This document shows, in pieces, positions 1-9,500 of a DNA stretch of 13,930 nucleotides (position 1 is its first letter; every line of letters starts with the position of its first letter). A model generated the notes under the pieces. The model had not been told where the DNA came from and made no database searches. It saw only the letters and a program-made list of their open reading frames with translations. The DNA is from Bacteroidota bacterium. GTDB taxonomy: Bacteria; Bacteroidota; Bacteroidia; Bacteroidales; GCA-2748055. The DNA is taken from positions 1 to 13,930 of the forward strand of contig JAAEOI010000618.1 of NCBI GenBank assembly GCA_024244665.1, given 5' to 3'. The position numbers and the translations under genes were made by a program.

Positions 1-1372
1 ATCCGCTGCTGTGGTTTTTCTTTGTAATGCCGCCGGTGGTGATTTCAACAGGGGCTGTCCCGTCGCCAAAATCCCAGATTGTTTTTACCGGTGCGGTGTG
101 AAATGTTCTTGCCAGGAAGCTGATATCATCGCCGGCTTTCAAGCCCAGTGTGGGATGATATGCCAGATGTATCAAACCCAGTTTGGTTTCTTCGGGATAC
201 TCCCTGTCATACACTAAGACTGTGGCAAAATCATAATCGATATTCCCTTTGGAATCAGTGATTTTCAACACTTCTGAATATGTACCCGCTCTTTCATATG
301 TTTTGTTCTGAATTGCTCCGTCGGCTTTGCTTCCATCGCCGAAATACCACTCATACGATATGAGAGGATTCTCAATCCCTATGGATTTTGAGCCGTCCAG
401 CCTGGCAGCCTGTCCCTCATGCAGAATCTGAACCGGACGGGCTATGGCCTTGAGTTTGGGTCTGTATTCACTTTTATAAGCCTCCCATAAATAGGGATAG
501 GCATCCTCCACCACCCATTGGCCTGTTATTTCATCCTTGCAGAATATTCCAAAATGGAGATGTACAATACCTCCGCTACCTCCCTTTTTACCAATTTGTC
601 CTAATGGTTCTCCTTTCTTTACTCTGTCGCCCGGCCTGATCGACGGATCGGTACTGTCAAGGTGGCTGTACAGATAGAGCCAGTTTCGCTGGTCAATAAT
701 GATGAGCCGGTCCTCTCTTCCCCCCAGAGGCATATCTTCGAAGCCCTCCATGGTTTCATTCCTGATGGATACCACCAGGCCATCTGTTGCGGAGACGATT
801 TCGTCCATGCCATCGGCACCTCCTATATCATGACCTTCATGATAGTAGATCTTTTTCCAATCGAATCGCACCCCCCAGCCGGTCACCGAGGGTTCATTGC
901 CCGAATGTGTAAAACTGGCCATCCATCTTTGCCTGATGGGATAGCCGAAGCTACCCTCTTTAATGTATGGAGCATCAATTGGCCAGAGCCTGAATCGTGC
1001 ATCGTTGGTGATTTTCCAATGGTCTCTCATGGAATTGGAGAGGTAATTCTTTGTAACCTGACAATCGATCTTTACCCTCCCGGAAGCCACAGGCAGATTG
1101 TAGTTTCCGCAAACCAGCTCCACCTCTTCCCCATCAACTTTCACACGCAGCTTCACTTCATGAATGATATCGCGTACATCATCCCGGGTTTCTTCAATTC
1201 CCAGTAAGGTGAGCTTCACCCTTTCACCATTTGTCAGGGTAACTTCCCTCGTCTGCCCCATATTTAGTTCTGCAACTACCCTGAGTGGAGTTGCCGGCAG
1301 TTCCTGTGCATTTCCAATTGCCGGAAAAACGTTCAGGATAACGGTGATGACAATATGAAGTAATCTGTGCAC
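1..1372 (-). CDS. Exported M23-like (LytM) metallopeptidase with PKD domains, C-terminus cut by window edge
   Basis: This frame is open from a GTG at 1372-1370 to base 1 (457 residues, no stop). An in-frame TGA lies just upstream and no ATG precedes the signal peptide, so GTG is the best start. Residues 1-22 form a signal peptide (HRLLHIVITVILNVF, cleaved near GNA-QE). Residues about 165-285 match an M23/LytM fold: H178-EGH-D182 (HxxxD), YSH237LD and the HxH motif H271-L-H273-FG, so the zinc ligands and a catalytic histidine appear intact. Residues 311-390 form a PKD domain (YEWYFGDG), and a second begins near W433 (WDFGDG). M23 enzymes usually cleave peptidoglycan cross-bridges or other glycine-rich peptides; PKD domains are adhesion or spacer modules. 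It follows the serine hydrolase after 23 nt and is probably the distal operon gene. The peptidase fold is well supported; the substrate and its link to glycan degradation are unknown. Confidence 0.88.
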   Translation of the reverse strand, partial: MHRLLHIVITVILNVFPAIGNAQELPATPLRVVAELNMGQTREVTLTNGERVKLTLLGIEETRDDVRDIIHEVKLRVKVDGEEVELVCGNYNLPVASGRVKIDCQVTKNYLSNSMRDHWKITNDARFRLWPIDAPYIKEGSFGYPIRQRWMASFTHSGNEPSVTGWGVRFDWKKIYYHEGHDIGGADGMDEIVSATDGLVVSIRNETMEGFEDMPLGGREDRLIIIDQRNWLYLYSHLDSTDPSIRPGDRVKKGEPLGQIGKKGGSGGIVHLHFGIFCKDEITGQWVVEDAYPYLWEAYKSEYRPKLKAIARPVQILHEGQAARLDGSKSIGIENPLISYEWYFGDGSKADGAIQNKTYERAGTYSEVLKITDSKGNIDYDFATVLVYDREYPEETKLGLIHLAYHPTLGLKAGDDISFLARTFHTAPVKTIWDFGDGTAPVEITTGGITKKNHSSG

Positions 1373-1395
1373 TGGTCTCTCCGTAATTATTGTGT

Positions 1396-2706
1396 CTAAT
1401 CGTCAATGGTTTGAAAAACCAGCTGTCTGAATTTCCATCCTGTCACATCATTTACAGGTCCCTGGGTTTGTTTCATGAGGATTCCAATGATTTTTTCCTG
1501 CGGATCGGCAAAGTATTGCGTGTTGAAATATCCTCCCCAGTCAAAAGTTCCGGCACTGCCCTGTCCCCCTTTGATCTGACCTGTTTCGGTCAGCAGGCCA
1601 AATGCCAGTCCGAATTTTGTAGCTGATTTATCTCCCCGGATGTCGCCAATTTGATTGCTTAAGATAATATCTACTGTTTTACGGCTCAATAACCGGATCC
1701 CATCGTACTCTCCTCCATTTAAATACATCTGTAAAAAAGTGGCATAATCTTTCGCTGTACTGGAAAGACCTGCACCTCCGGAGAAAAAACTTCTGGCCCC
1801 TTTGACGGGGTAATCGGTATCGTAAAATGTCACCGGGTATTTCTCCCAGCTCCCGTCTGTCTTTTGCTGAACCGGAACCAGCCTGTCTGCTTTTGAATCG
1901 GGCAGATAAAAGCGGGTGTCGTTCATTCCCAGCGGATCAAATATATGCGTTTCCAGAAATTCATCAAAGGGAACTCCTGAAACCACTTCAATAAAATATC
2001 CAAGAACATCCAGTCCCTCACTATAAGTAAATTTCTCTCCCGGATTGTGATGAAGAGGTAGTCTTGCCAGCTTCTTCACGCTTTCTTCGATGGTGATATT
2101 TTCCGTTGTAAACAGATCCGTAACTCCGGCTTTCTCATAGATCATCCTAATTCTTTCGTCCCCATCTATTACACCGTATCCAATACCTGAAGTATGGTTC
2201 AATAAGTGGCGGATGGTAATCTCCTTTTTCACAGCTTCGCCGGTCCACGTGGTATCCCCGTAGCGAAAATTTTTCAGTACCTGCTGGTCTTCAAATTCGG
2301 GAATGTATTTGGAAATTGGATCATCGAGTCTGAATTTTCCTTCCTCCCAGAGCATCATCACGGCAGTAGACGTAATGGCTTTTGACTGCGAGGCAATGCG
2401 GAAAATATCGTCCCGTTTCAGCTTTCTTCCTCTTTGATTATCAGCCATCCCGTAGGCCTTCCACTGGACAATTGTTCCATCTCTGACCAGCAGTGAAACA
2501 ATCCCCGGTATATTTCCATTCGCTACTTCTTCCTCGCACATTTTATCAATGCGATCCAGCCGTTCCGAAGAGATTCCCACACTTTCAGGCGAGGCCTCGG
2601 TCAAAACCGGTGATTTTTGAATTGATTTAGTTTGTGCAAGTGCACTTGTTCCCAACACTGAACATGCCAGTGCAATTAAAAACAGTTGTTTAATTTTTGT
2701 CATCAT
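1396..2706 (-). CDS. Exported serine hydrolase, beta-lactamase/penicillin-binding-protein fold (PF00144), possible esterase
   Basis: A 436-residue protein with a signal peptide (hydrophobic QLFLIALACSVLG, cleavage near ALA-QT, residue 24/25). The catalytic SxxK motif is S106-Q-S-K109, followed by the family pattern of LDDPISKYIPEF. The second motif is Y228-S-E in place of the class C Y-x-N. The HLLNHTSGIGYG block and a C-terminal GTFDWGG stretch, standing where the KTG/HxG strand lies, complete the fold. The family includes class C beta-lactamases, D-alanyl carboxypeptidases and EstB-type esterases. The altered second and third motifs and the glycan-degrading neighbours favour an esterase or amidase acting on a decorated sugar over an antibiotic resistance enzyme, but this is inference. 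ATG at 2706 or 2703 can start it (MMTKIK). It lies 12 nt after the lyase gene, so co-transcription is likely. Confidence 0.88.
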   Translation of the reverse strand: MMTKIKQLFLIALACSVLGTSALAQTKSIQKSPVLTEASPESVGISSERLDRIDKMCEEEVANGNIPGIVSLLVRDGTIVQWKAYGMADNQRGRKLKRDDIFRIASQSKAITSTAVMMLWEEGKFRLDDPISKYIPEFEDQQVLKNFRYGDTTWTGEAVKKEITIRHLLNHTSGIGYGVIDGDERIRMIYEKAGVTDLFTTENITIEESVKKLARLPLHHNPGEKFTYSEGLDVLGYFIEVVSGVPFDEFLETHIFDPLGMNDTRFYLPDSKADRLVPVQQKTDGSWEKYPVTFYDTDYPVKGARSFFSGGAGLSSTAKDYATFLQMYLNGGEYDGIRLLSRKTVDIILSNQIGDIRGDKSATKFGLAFGLLTETGQIKGGQGSAGTFDWGGYFNTQYFADPQEKIIGILMKQTQGPVNDVTGWKFRQLVFQTIDD

Positions 2707-2718
2707 AGCAGATATGGT

Positions 2719-4668
2719 TTATTTCTTTAGTTTTAGTTCGGCTGTAAGCCGGATAGTACGCTGGTAGCCGTCTGCACCGCTCACCATAATAGCAATGCCC
2801 CCATCCGGTTCTTTGCTCAGCTCAAGCCCCAGTTTTTCATTTCCAGGATTCAGAGCTGTCACATGAAGATTGTCCTGTCCACCCGGGCTCATCCAGCGGT
2901 ATATACTGGTCTGTTCCTGAGGGGAAGTGGGCATGCCCCGGGATTCCATCAAGGCACCCTCGCCCAGCGAGGCGAAAGTCATCATCATATGCTCTTTGCC
3001 GCTCTTCAATGACAGCCAGTCAGTGCCACTTTTGCAATCAGCATAGCTATGAAAGCGCGACTCAATAATGTGCCCCGGTGCTGCGTCGATCACAAGCCAG
3101 TACCGATTTTCCACCATGAGGAAGTGGCGGCCGATAAAATCATTTTTCCATCGAACCAGGTAAATGTTTGAACCGTCGATACGGATGCCCAGAAGTCCTT
3201 CATCTCTCTCCACTTCGGTCACTTCACAGGCTGCATTCTCGCGGCAACCGAGCCCATCGATGAAGAGGGTGCTTTTGGAAGCCGCACTGCGGCTGTAAAT
3301 CTCATGGCCACGACCGGAGAAAGTAGTGCTTATGTACCCATGGTCCCTCTGCGTGTCAATCATCCGTTCACCATTAAGCATGCAAATAAAACTCAGCAGA
3401 TCAAGGTGACCGTGTCCTGTAATCTCACTTGATCCGCCACGGGCAGAAAGCCGAAGGGTGGGAAAGGCGGAGTCATCCGCCAGGGCTGCCCAACCCAATC
3501 CCTTGTAGATACGGGCCACAGGCTCTCTCTTCTCCATGTGGGCTTTCCTGAGTTCCTCCATCTCCTTTGTCGAAGGAATGAAATCGGCCGCATAGAGGAC
3601 ATCGCCCGTGGCCAGGCGTGACAAGGGTTCTCTCTCCTTTGAGGCTGCTGCAACTTGCTCCGGCAGGTAGGTAGCAGCCCGTAGAGCCGCATCTGGATTA
3701 TTGAGCCTTTTCGCCATCATGAAATACATACCGGTTGGGCCCCAGCCGTCATTATCTCCAAAGGTGATGCCGGTGAAATCCAGGGGAAAGTTGAGGGACA
3801 TTCCCAGTTCCCTGATCTCGAAGGCCGGGTGTTTCAGGCCGGTGGCATTCTCCCAGCTAAGCAGGTAGCGCATGGCATAATGCATGCCGTAATTCCAATA
3901 ACCCGTGCCTTCATGACAACCGCCACCATTCTCTATATAGGATTTGAAGTATTCTCCAAGTGACTTCTCCACAAAAGGGATCAGATTGCGACACTCGGGA
4001 CGGTCGTCATAGAAAGCCAGCGCCAGGATTCCCATCCCGCCAGAGCAGACCCCGTTCCAGTTGGACCAGCTCTGATTAGCCCACCACGGGGGGTGCTCCA
4101 GGCAGTTAAGAGCTTCTTTCAGGTAGAAGCGATCAAGCACATCGAAAAAGACCTTTTGCTCTTCAGGAGTAATATCCGGCCGAAAAAGGTCGTACATGAG
4201 CCCGATATCAGCGGCATGCTCTCCATAGGTCAAACAAAATGGCAATACAGGCTCGGGAGGCGTATGGGGTCTTGCTTCGCAGCTGATCTGCTTCCAGTTC
4301 AGTAAATTGCCCAAATGCCGAATCGCAGCCACACGGTATTTTGCTTCATGAGTCAGTACCCATGCGGCAGTAAGGCACTGCAGGTGACTGGCTATGGCCC
4401 TTGTCCCAAGCATATATTCTTTCGCCTCCCCCTCAGCAACCGGTCTGGCTGTTACCAGCCAGTCAGCATCTTCGATGATCCTCCCGGCCTGGCTCTGAAG
4501 AAAAGGGGTATGCAACTTATTGCTGAGATTTTCCGCGGCTTCCTCACTGACCCATAAACGGGGTGATTCCCTGAGCTTGAGTTCCGTCAAAGCACTGTCC
4601 GAAACTGCAGCCGCAGATCCTGAAATAAGTATTATTAAGCCAATAAGTACAAATCTAAATTTCATCAT
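2719..4668 (-). CDS. Heparinase II/III-like polysaccharide lyase (PL12/PL15/PL17/PL21-like architecture)
   Basis: A 649-residue exported protein. The frame can be extended to a TTG at 4677, but ATG at 4668 (MMKFRF) or 4665, preceded by GGGAAAG, gives a normal signal peptide (VLIGLIILISGSAAA). Residues about 30-350 form the alpha-helical toroid typical of heparinase II/III-like lyases, with N203-W-N205-GVCSGG and H252-EGTGYWNYG, which supply the Asn, His and Tyr expected for catalysis. Residues about 385-645 match the beta-sandwich C-terminal domain (PF07940), with the G-H419-G-H421-LD423 metal/active-site block and NGERMIDTQRD. Such enzymes cleave uronic acid-containing chains by beta-elimination (heparin, alginate, chondroitin-like or unknown glycans); the exact PL family and substrate cannot be assigned by eye. 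The start overlaps the end of the GH110 gene by 14 nt, which suggests translational coupling. Confidence 0.87.
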   Translation of the reverse strand: MMKFRFVLIGLIILISGSAAAVSDSALTELKLRESPRLWVSEEAAENLSNKLHTPFLQSQAGRIIEDADWLVTARPVAEGEAKEYMLGTRAIASHLQCLTAAWVLTHEAKYRVAAIRHLGNLLNWKQISCEARPHTPPEPVLPFCLTYGEHAADIGLMYDLFRPDITPEEQKVFFDVLDRFYLKEALNCLEHPPWWANQSWSNWNGVCSGGMGILALAFYDDRPECRNLIPFVEKSLGEYFKSYIENGGGCHEGTGYWNYGMHYAMRYLLSWENATGLKHPAFEIRELGMSLNFPLDFTGITFGDNDGWGPTGMYFMMAKRLNNPDAALRAATYLPEQVAAASKEREPLSRLATGDVLYAADFIPSTKEMEELRKAHMEKREPVARIYKGLGWAALADDSAFPTLRLSARGGSSEITGHGHLDLLSFICMLNGERMIDTQRDHGYISTTFSGRGHEIYSRSAASKSTLFIDGLGCRENAACEVTEVERDEGLLGIRIDGSNIYLVRWKNDFIGRHFLMVENRYWLVIDAAPGHIIESRFHSYADCKSGTDWLSLKSGKEHMMMTFASLGEGALMESRGMPTSPQEQTSIYRWMSPGGQDNLHVTALNPGNEKLGLELSKEPDGGIAIMVSGADGYQRTIRLTAELKLKK

Positions 4669-6496
4669 CTTTCCCAATCAAGTATTGATTTTGCCCCATC
4701 TCCATGTGTGAGCAATCACTTGTTATAACTACTGCTTCATCATTCAGCTTCTTTCCCGAAACGATGGTATTCCCGCTAATACTGATATTACTGGCACTTT
4801 TTGCATTAAGAATCAGTTCATTGCGAAGAATAAACTGATTATTCTCAATCTTTATGTTCTGGTGAACGCTGCTATTCGCCCTGACGTTCCTTGGCTCAAT
4901 ATGTATGACAGGCTCTGCACAGCGAATAAACTTATTGTTTCGTATGCTCATATCCCTGACGAATCCGGATTCGAACCATTTGTTTGCATCTATTCCCAGG
5001 AGAATGGCACTCATGTGCGTAGCCAGAAACACATTCTCTTCAACCACTACCTTTTTACGTGTAGCCAGGAGAAAACCGCGTGTGGGGATCCATGAAACAT
5101 GACAGCCACGAATTTCCACTTCAGGGGTCCAGGTCACATTTTCAATGACATCGCCCGGTTCAAGCGCCAGGGGAAGGTCATTTTCGAGGGTGATCAGAAT
5201 CTCCTTTGGATCGAGCAATTCCGCATCTTTTACCCTGTTCAACCCATGAGATTCATAGGACTCGGCATCCACGAATTCGATCTCATCACCCGGATTAACA
5301 GCCAGAAAACCATAGGTTTGATGATGCATAAAACGCAACTGTAACTGATTCTCCGATATCTTTTCCACAATCTGGAGATAGGTTCCGTGAATGTTAATGG
5401 CATCGTCATGCGCTCCTTTAAAAATACAATCCTTTACCAGCACCTTCCCTTTACAACCCGAAACATGAAGGATGTCGGCCCAGGCGGCAGTGGTTCTTCC
5501 TCCTGTGCTGTCAGGTGCTATGGAAACAGAATCATAGGTGAGATTCTCCGAAAACTGGCTCACCAGTCCCATGCCGTGCAGGAAATGGAAATTCACATTC
5601 TTCCAGGTTATATTTTTACTCCGCCGGGTAAACACTGCGGCATAATCCCTGAAAGTTTCCCGTAACTGATAGACATGATCTATTTTCACCTTATGCTCAC
5701 CCTTTGCCCTGACCAAGTCGGGTTTTATTTCCTCAAACTGCATTCCTTCTATGGGGTTCCATAAGCGTCTTACATCATCTGTCTCCAGGTTAAGCTCCTG
5801 TCCAAGGATCCGGGTAGTCGAGGTCCAGCCTTCACCGTACCAGATGAGATCTCCATCTTCAATCCGGTATTCTGAATCTTCATGTATTTGGAGATCAACA
5901 TGGTCTTCCCCGACGGCCACAACCTGAAATTCAGACACCGTCGGACGGTGGTAATCAAACTGAAGATCAGCAATGATTATGTTTTCGCAACTGTCGATAC
6001 AGACCTCGATCATCTTACCACGGCAGAATATTTCAGCACCGGGACCTGTTATATTGAAATGTTTTGCTCCTTCAAGAAGTATCCCGATGGCCTTCAGACT
6101 GTCGGACTGGGAATTTGTATTGGAAATATTATACTTCTTCCGGGTAATGTTGTCGGTGAATAAATCGTAGCGGCCGGCTGCGAAATGCACCTCAACAGGT
6201 TTTCCAACAGTGCCTTCACCCTTCAGTATGAATGTTTGGTCGAACGATCCGGGAGATGTAATCTCCACCCGGTCGCCCGCCGCCAGCTCCATCTGGTTAA
6301 TACGACTGAAGGTCCGCCACGCCAGGCTTTCCTTCAGCCCGGAATTATCATCGGCACCATCTGCCGGATTAATATAGTATGTGGTATTACCCGGCGATAA
6401 CCGGATATCCTGACCCGGATTGGTGCACTGACTCAGGATAAATAATCCCAGGAATGAGATTGCAATGAATGTGATTTGTTTATGGACCTTTCTCAT
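4655..6496 (-). CDS. GH110 alpha-1,3-galactosidase-like lipoprotein (right-handed beta-helix)
   Basis: A 613-residue protein whose N-terminus is a lipoprotein signal (FLGLFILSQ-C24), so it is probably anchored to a membrane surface. An N-terminal segment (TYYINPADGADDNSG, WRTFSRINQ) is followed by many beta-helix rungs of the type ENIIIADLQF, KNITWKNVNF and NISISGNTIV. The signature is GAH-D364-D365-AINIHGTYLQI with an upstream AAWA-D341-ILH, a pair of motifs I recognise as the acidic catalytic cluster of GH110. GH110 enzymes are inverting exo-galactosidases that remove alpha-1,3-linked galactose from blood-group B-type, linear B or algal galactan structures; Bacteroides homologues are named glaA/glaB. 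The length agrees with the family (about 600). It lies 25 nt downstream of the 1019-residue protein gene and overlaps the lyase gene start. Branched versus linear specificity cannot be told here. Confidence 0.87.
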   Translation of the reverse strand: MRKVHKQITFIAISFLGLFILSQCTNPGQDIRLSPGNTTYYINPADGADDNSGLKESLAWRTFSRINQMELAAGDRVEITSPGSFDQTFILKGEGTVGKPVEVHFAAGRYDLFTDNITRKKYNISNTNSQSDSLKAIGILLEGAKHFNITGPGAEIFCRGKMIEVCIDSCENIIIADLQFDYHRPTVSEFQVVAVGEDHVDLQIHEDSEYRIEDGDLIWYGEGWTSTTRILGQELNLETDDVRRLWNPIEGMQFEEIKPDLVRAKGEHKVKIDHVYQLRETFRDYAAVFTRRSKNITWKNVNFHFLHGMGLVSQFSENLTYDSVSIAPDSTGGRTTAAWADILHVSGCKGKVLVKDCIFKGAHDDAINIHGTYLQIVEKISENQLQLRFMHHQTYGFLAVNPGDEIEFVDAESYESHGLNRVKDAELLDPKEILITLENDLPLALEPGDVIENVTWTPEVEIRGCHVSWIPTRGFLLATRKKVVVEENVFLATHMSAILLGIDANKWFESGFVRDMSIRNNKFIRCAEPVIHIEPRNVRANSSVHQNIKIENNQFILRNELILNAKSASNISISGNTIVSGKKLNDEAVVITSDCSHMEMGQNQYLIGKDDEI

Positions 6497-6521
6497 AATA
6501 CTCTGTTTTTATTCTTGTTTT

Positions 6522-9500
6522 TCAGGGACCAGGACCGAATTTCAGTACATAGCTAACAGCTCCGGATACAGGCTGAATATGGTACATCCCCCTCCGGAGC
6601 TCCCCTTTCGCCTCCCCCATTTCATTTCTGTCCATGTCCAGTGCAATCGTAGCTTCAGGTTCACTGGTAAGGGCGATTGCAAACTTTTCCGTTCGGAAGG
6701 GAATAAGCTCGCGGGAGCCGTCTATATTGTTCAGTATGATAAGCTGCCCGTCACTGGCCCCCCAGGGGGTTTCCAACCAGTGCCCGCGGCCATCCATATA
6801 ATCATAGGCAGGTGAATGTACAAAATCTACCCTTTCTTTGTTCTTAATTGCACTGAATACCTCCAGGCTACCATCTGGTATTCGGGCATAATATCCTGCC
6901 GGCGGGAGTTCCGCCTCCGGGGTTTCCCAGCTCTCCTCCCTGTGCCCGTTCACCCAGACCACCAATCCGTTGTCATACTCCAGTCGAATCTGGGAGCGGC
7001 GGTAGGCGTCGGTGGCAACGGCCGCTGAGACATCAAGCAGCTGACCGTTTTTGTTGGCATAACGGATCTCTTTTATCAGCGCATTGCAGTAGGATGACTG
7101 CAATTGCTGAAGCATGTAATAGCTTCGGATGGTTAAGGGATCCCACCGGCCCATGCCCCCGAAAAAAGAACCGGAGTGCCCGTAGGCGATGGTCCCCGCA
7201 AAAAACCGGTCAGCTTCCTTATCTGAATTCTCCTCACCCATTTCAAATCCCCAATCGCAACCCAGGGGATGCAGCTTGCGTAAGTCAAAATCCACCAGCC
7301 ACGCATCATTGAAGAGGTCATATCCACGGTCCCTCGCTGTGTTTCCTGTGACAAGACCACTATAATAATAATGATTTCCTCCCTCGCTGTATACAGGTCC
7401 GCCCCAGACCTTCTGCTGGTGAAGCAATATTTGTCCGTAGGCATAAAATTGCGTCATCATGGTCCCGGCACCGGGAACCCTAGCATCATAGTCAACCCGC
7501 ATCCAGGGAGTGATGGCCGTATGAACATCCGATCCTCCTGCATTGGGATTAAATTTGTCCTTCATGATGCTTGTAATGGCCGGTTCCATGCTCACCGCTC
7601 TTGCAGATTTAGGGGCATAACAACGGAACCAGGCCTTCTGCCAGGCCCCGTCTGGCATGAGGGTAACAAAATCCTCGCCCCAATGGGAATTCACCGTTGC
7701 CAGATCTGTATAGTTGTTATAGAGTGCGTACCTGAACCCCAGTTCCTGAAGATTACGTGAGTACGCAATCTGACCCTCATCCCCCCCCTTTCCGGGAGCC
7801 GCGACAGTACGGAAGGTAAAGCTTTCTGAACCATCCCGCCAGCCGCTCTCCCAGTCAAGCAGAACCACCTGCTTCATCCCGTAACGGGCATTTCTTTTCA
7901 TGTGGGAATAGTCGGACTCCCTGTCTTTTACTCCGTTGTAGCAAACCAGGTTTTGGGCTGCCTCACTGCGCCAGGGAGAAGGAGGATTGGCAATTGTAGG
8001 CAGGACCTCTTCAAATCGGGGTGAAAGGGTCAGAAAAAGTCGTTCATGGCAGTCATTCCGCCTGCCATTGGTCTTAGGCAGGTAACGGGTTCCACCCCCG
8101 CAGGTCACCGCATCATCCTCAATCTGATTGATGAAATACAATCTTGACGAACCGGTCCGGTAGTGATCCGGGAACAGGGACAGAAAAAGGGATTTTTCAG
8201 GAGAACCTGTCACCAGTACGGCTGGTCTGTTTTTCGGAAAACCGAAACGTTTATGACCCTGATCCCAGTCAATGTCCTCACCACTCCAGTAAGGAATCTG
8301 TACCAGGCGGGGATTCTCTGTCCCACGCACCTTACCCAGTGAGACCTCACCTGCATGTCCTCCTGTGCTATGCACATCAATAACAAGGGATTTCTGCCAG
8401 ATACGGAAAACGTACTCCACCTCAGCCGCTAGTGAACCCCTGCTAACTTTCCAGCGGGAAACCAGGGTCTCACCGGAGATCCTGCAATCGATGAGCTCCG
8501 CTTCCTCGGGATCCAGCGCTATAGGTTCCCGGGGGAGGTAGGCCCCGTGGCGATCTTCCAGAAGACCTTCGACCTCATTGTTTACTGCCAGGCGTACACC
8601 TCCACCCTCCATTGGCCGGAGGATACCCGCCTGATTGTTGACCCACCGGGCTGTCACATCCCCCAGGTTTCCCTTCCGTGGTTCATAATGGTATTCCAGG
8701 ACGCCGTCATCACCCTGGTAACGGAACACATAAGCCTTCCCTTCCTGAACCAGTTCAGTGGTGTAATTTTCACTTAGATTTTCGGGCAGCATGGTCTCCT
8801 CTCTGGTTGGAAATGGCAGTCTTTCCTTACCTGTATGGATACCCAGATCCTGGCCCTGTGCAAGATCTACTCCCGGCCGGTCTTGCACTTCAAAATCAAT
8901 TGGCTCGAGCGATTCTTTGTAGAAGGAAAGGTTATCCAGGAATACGGATTTCTCCTTGTCGATCAGGCAGTTACTCAGCCGAATCCCCTTCAGCAAACCA
9001 CCCTGTGTAAAGGCCTTGCGCTGAGCAGAAGATAACCGGATATGCAAAAGATACCACCCGGGCCAGTCCAGCTCCCTCGAAAAGGGGATTTCAAAAGAGG
9101 CTCCCCCGAAAGTTTCCAACAGAAGGCTGATTCTCTCCATGGGCTTGCCTCTTCCTACGTCGTCTCTCCATATCCAGTAGTCGTTCCAAACCCACATATT
9201 TACTGCTGTAAAGGAATCCCGGATCATCATAGGTTCTGGCGGTCGCAATATAAACCCGGCACCGGCAGTATCTCCTTTTAAGGCAATTTTACATGTGTAT
9301 ATACCCCATATCTTCTCTTCCTCCGAACGGCTTATTTCGGCAATCCCCCCGTTTGCCTCCACCGTCCATCCCTCCATATCCTCAAAATCCACAAGGGGCT
9401 CATGGTCGTCCGTAAAACGACCTGCCCAATCCAGCTCGTAGGGCCGTTTGCCCTTTTCAAATTCATTCTGTCCATGGACTGATTGTATTGATCCGGGGAA

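Noticed and set aside
662..1207. 181-codon plus-strand open frame
   Set aside because: It lies opposite the M23-like gene, whose minus-strand frame carries intact motifs over 457 codons; the plus frame has no recognisable domain and is a shadow.
6465..6815. Plus-strand open frame of 116 codons across the end of the large hydrolase gene
   Set aside because: Antisense to the coding sequence and the GH110 leader, with proline- and cysteine-rich content and no domain; judged a shadow.
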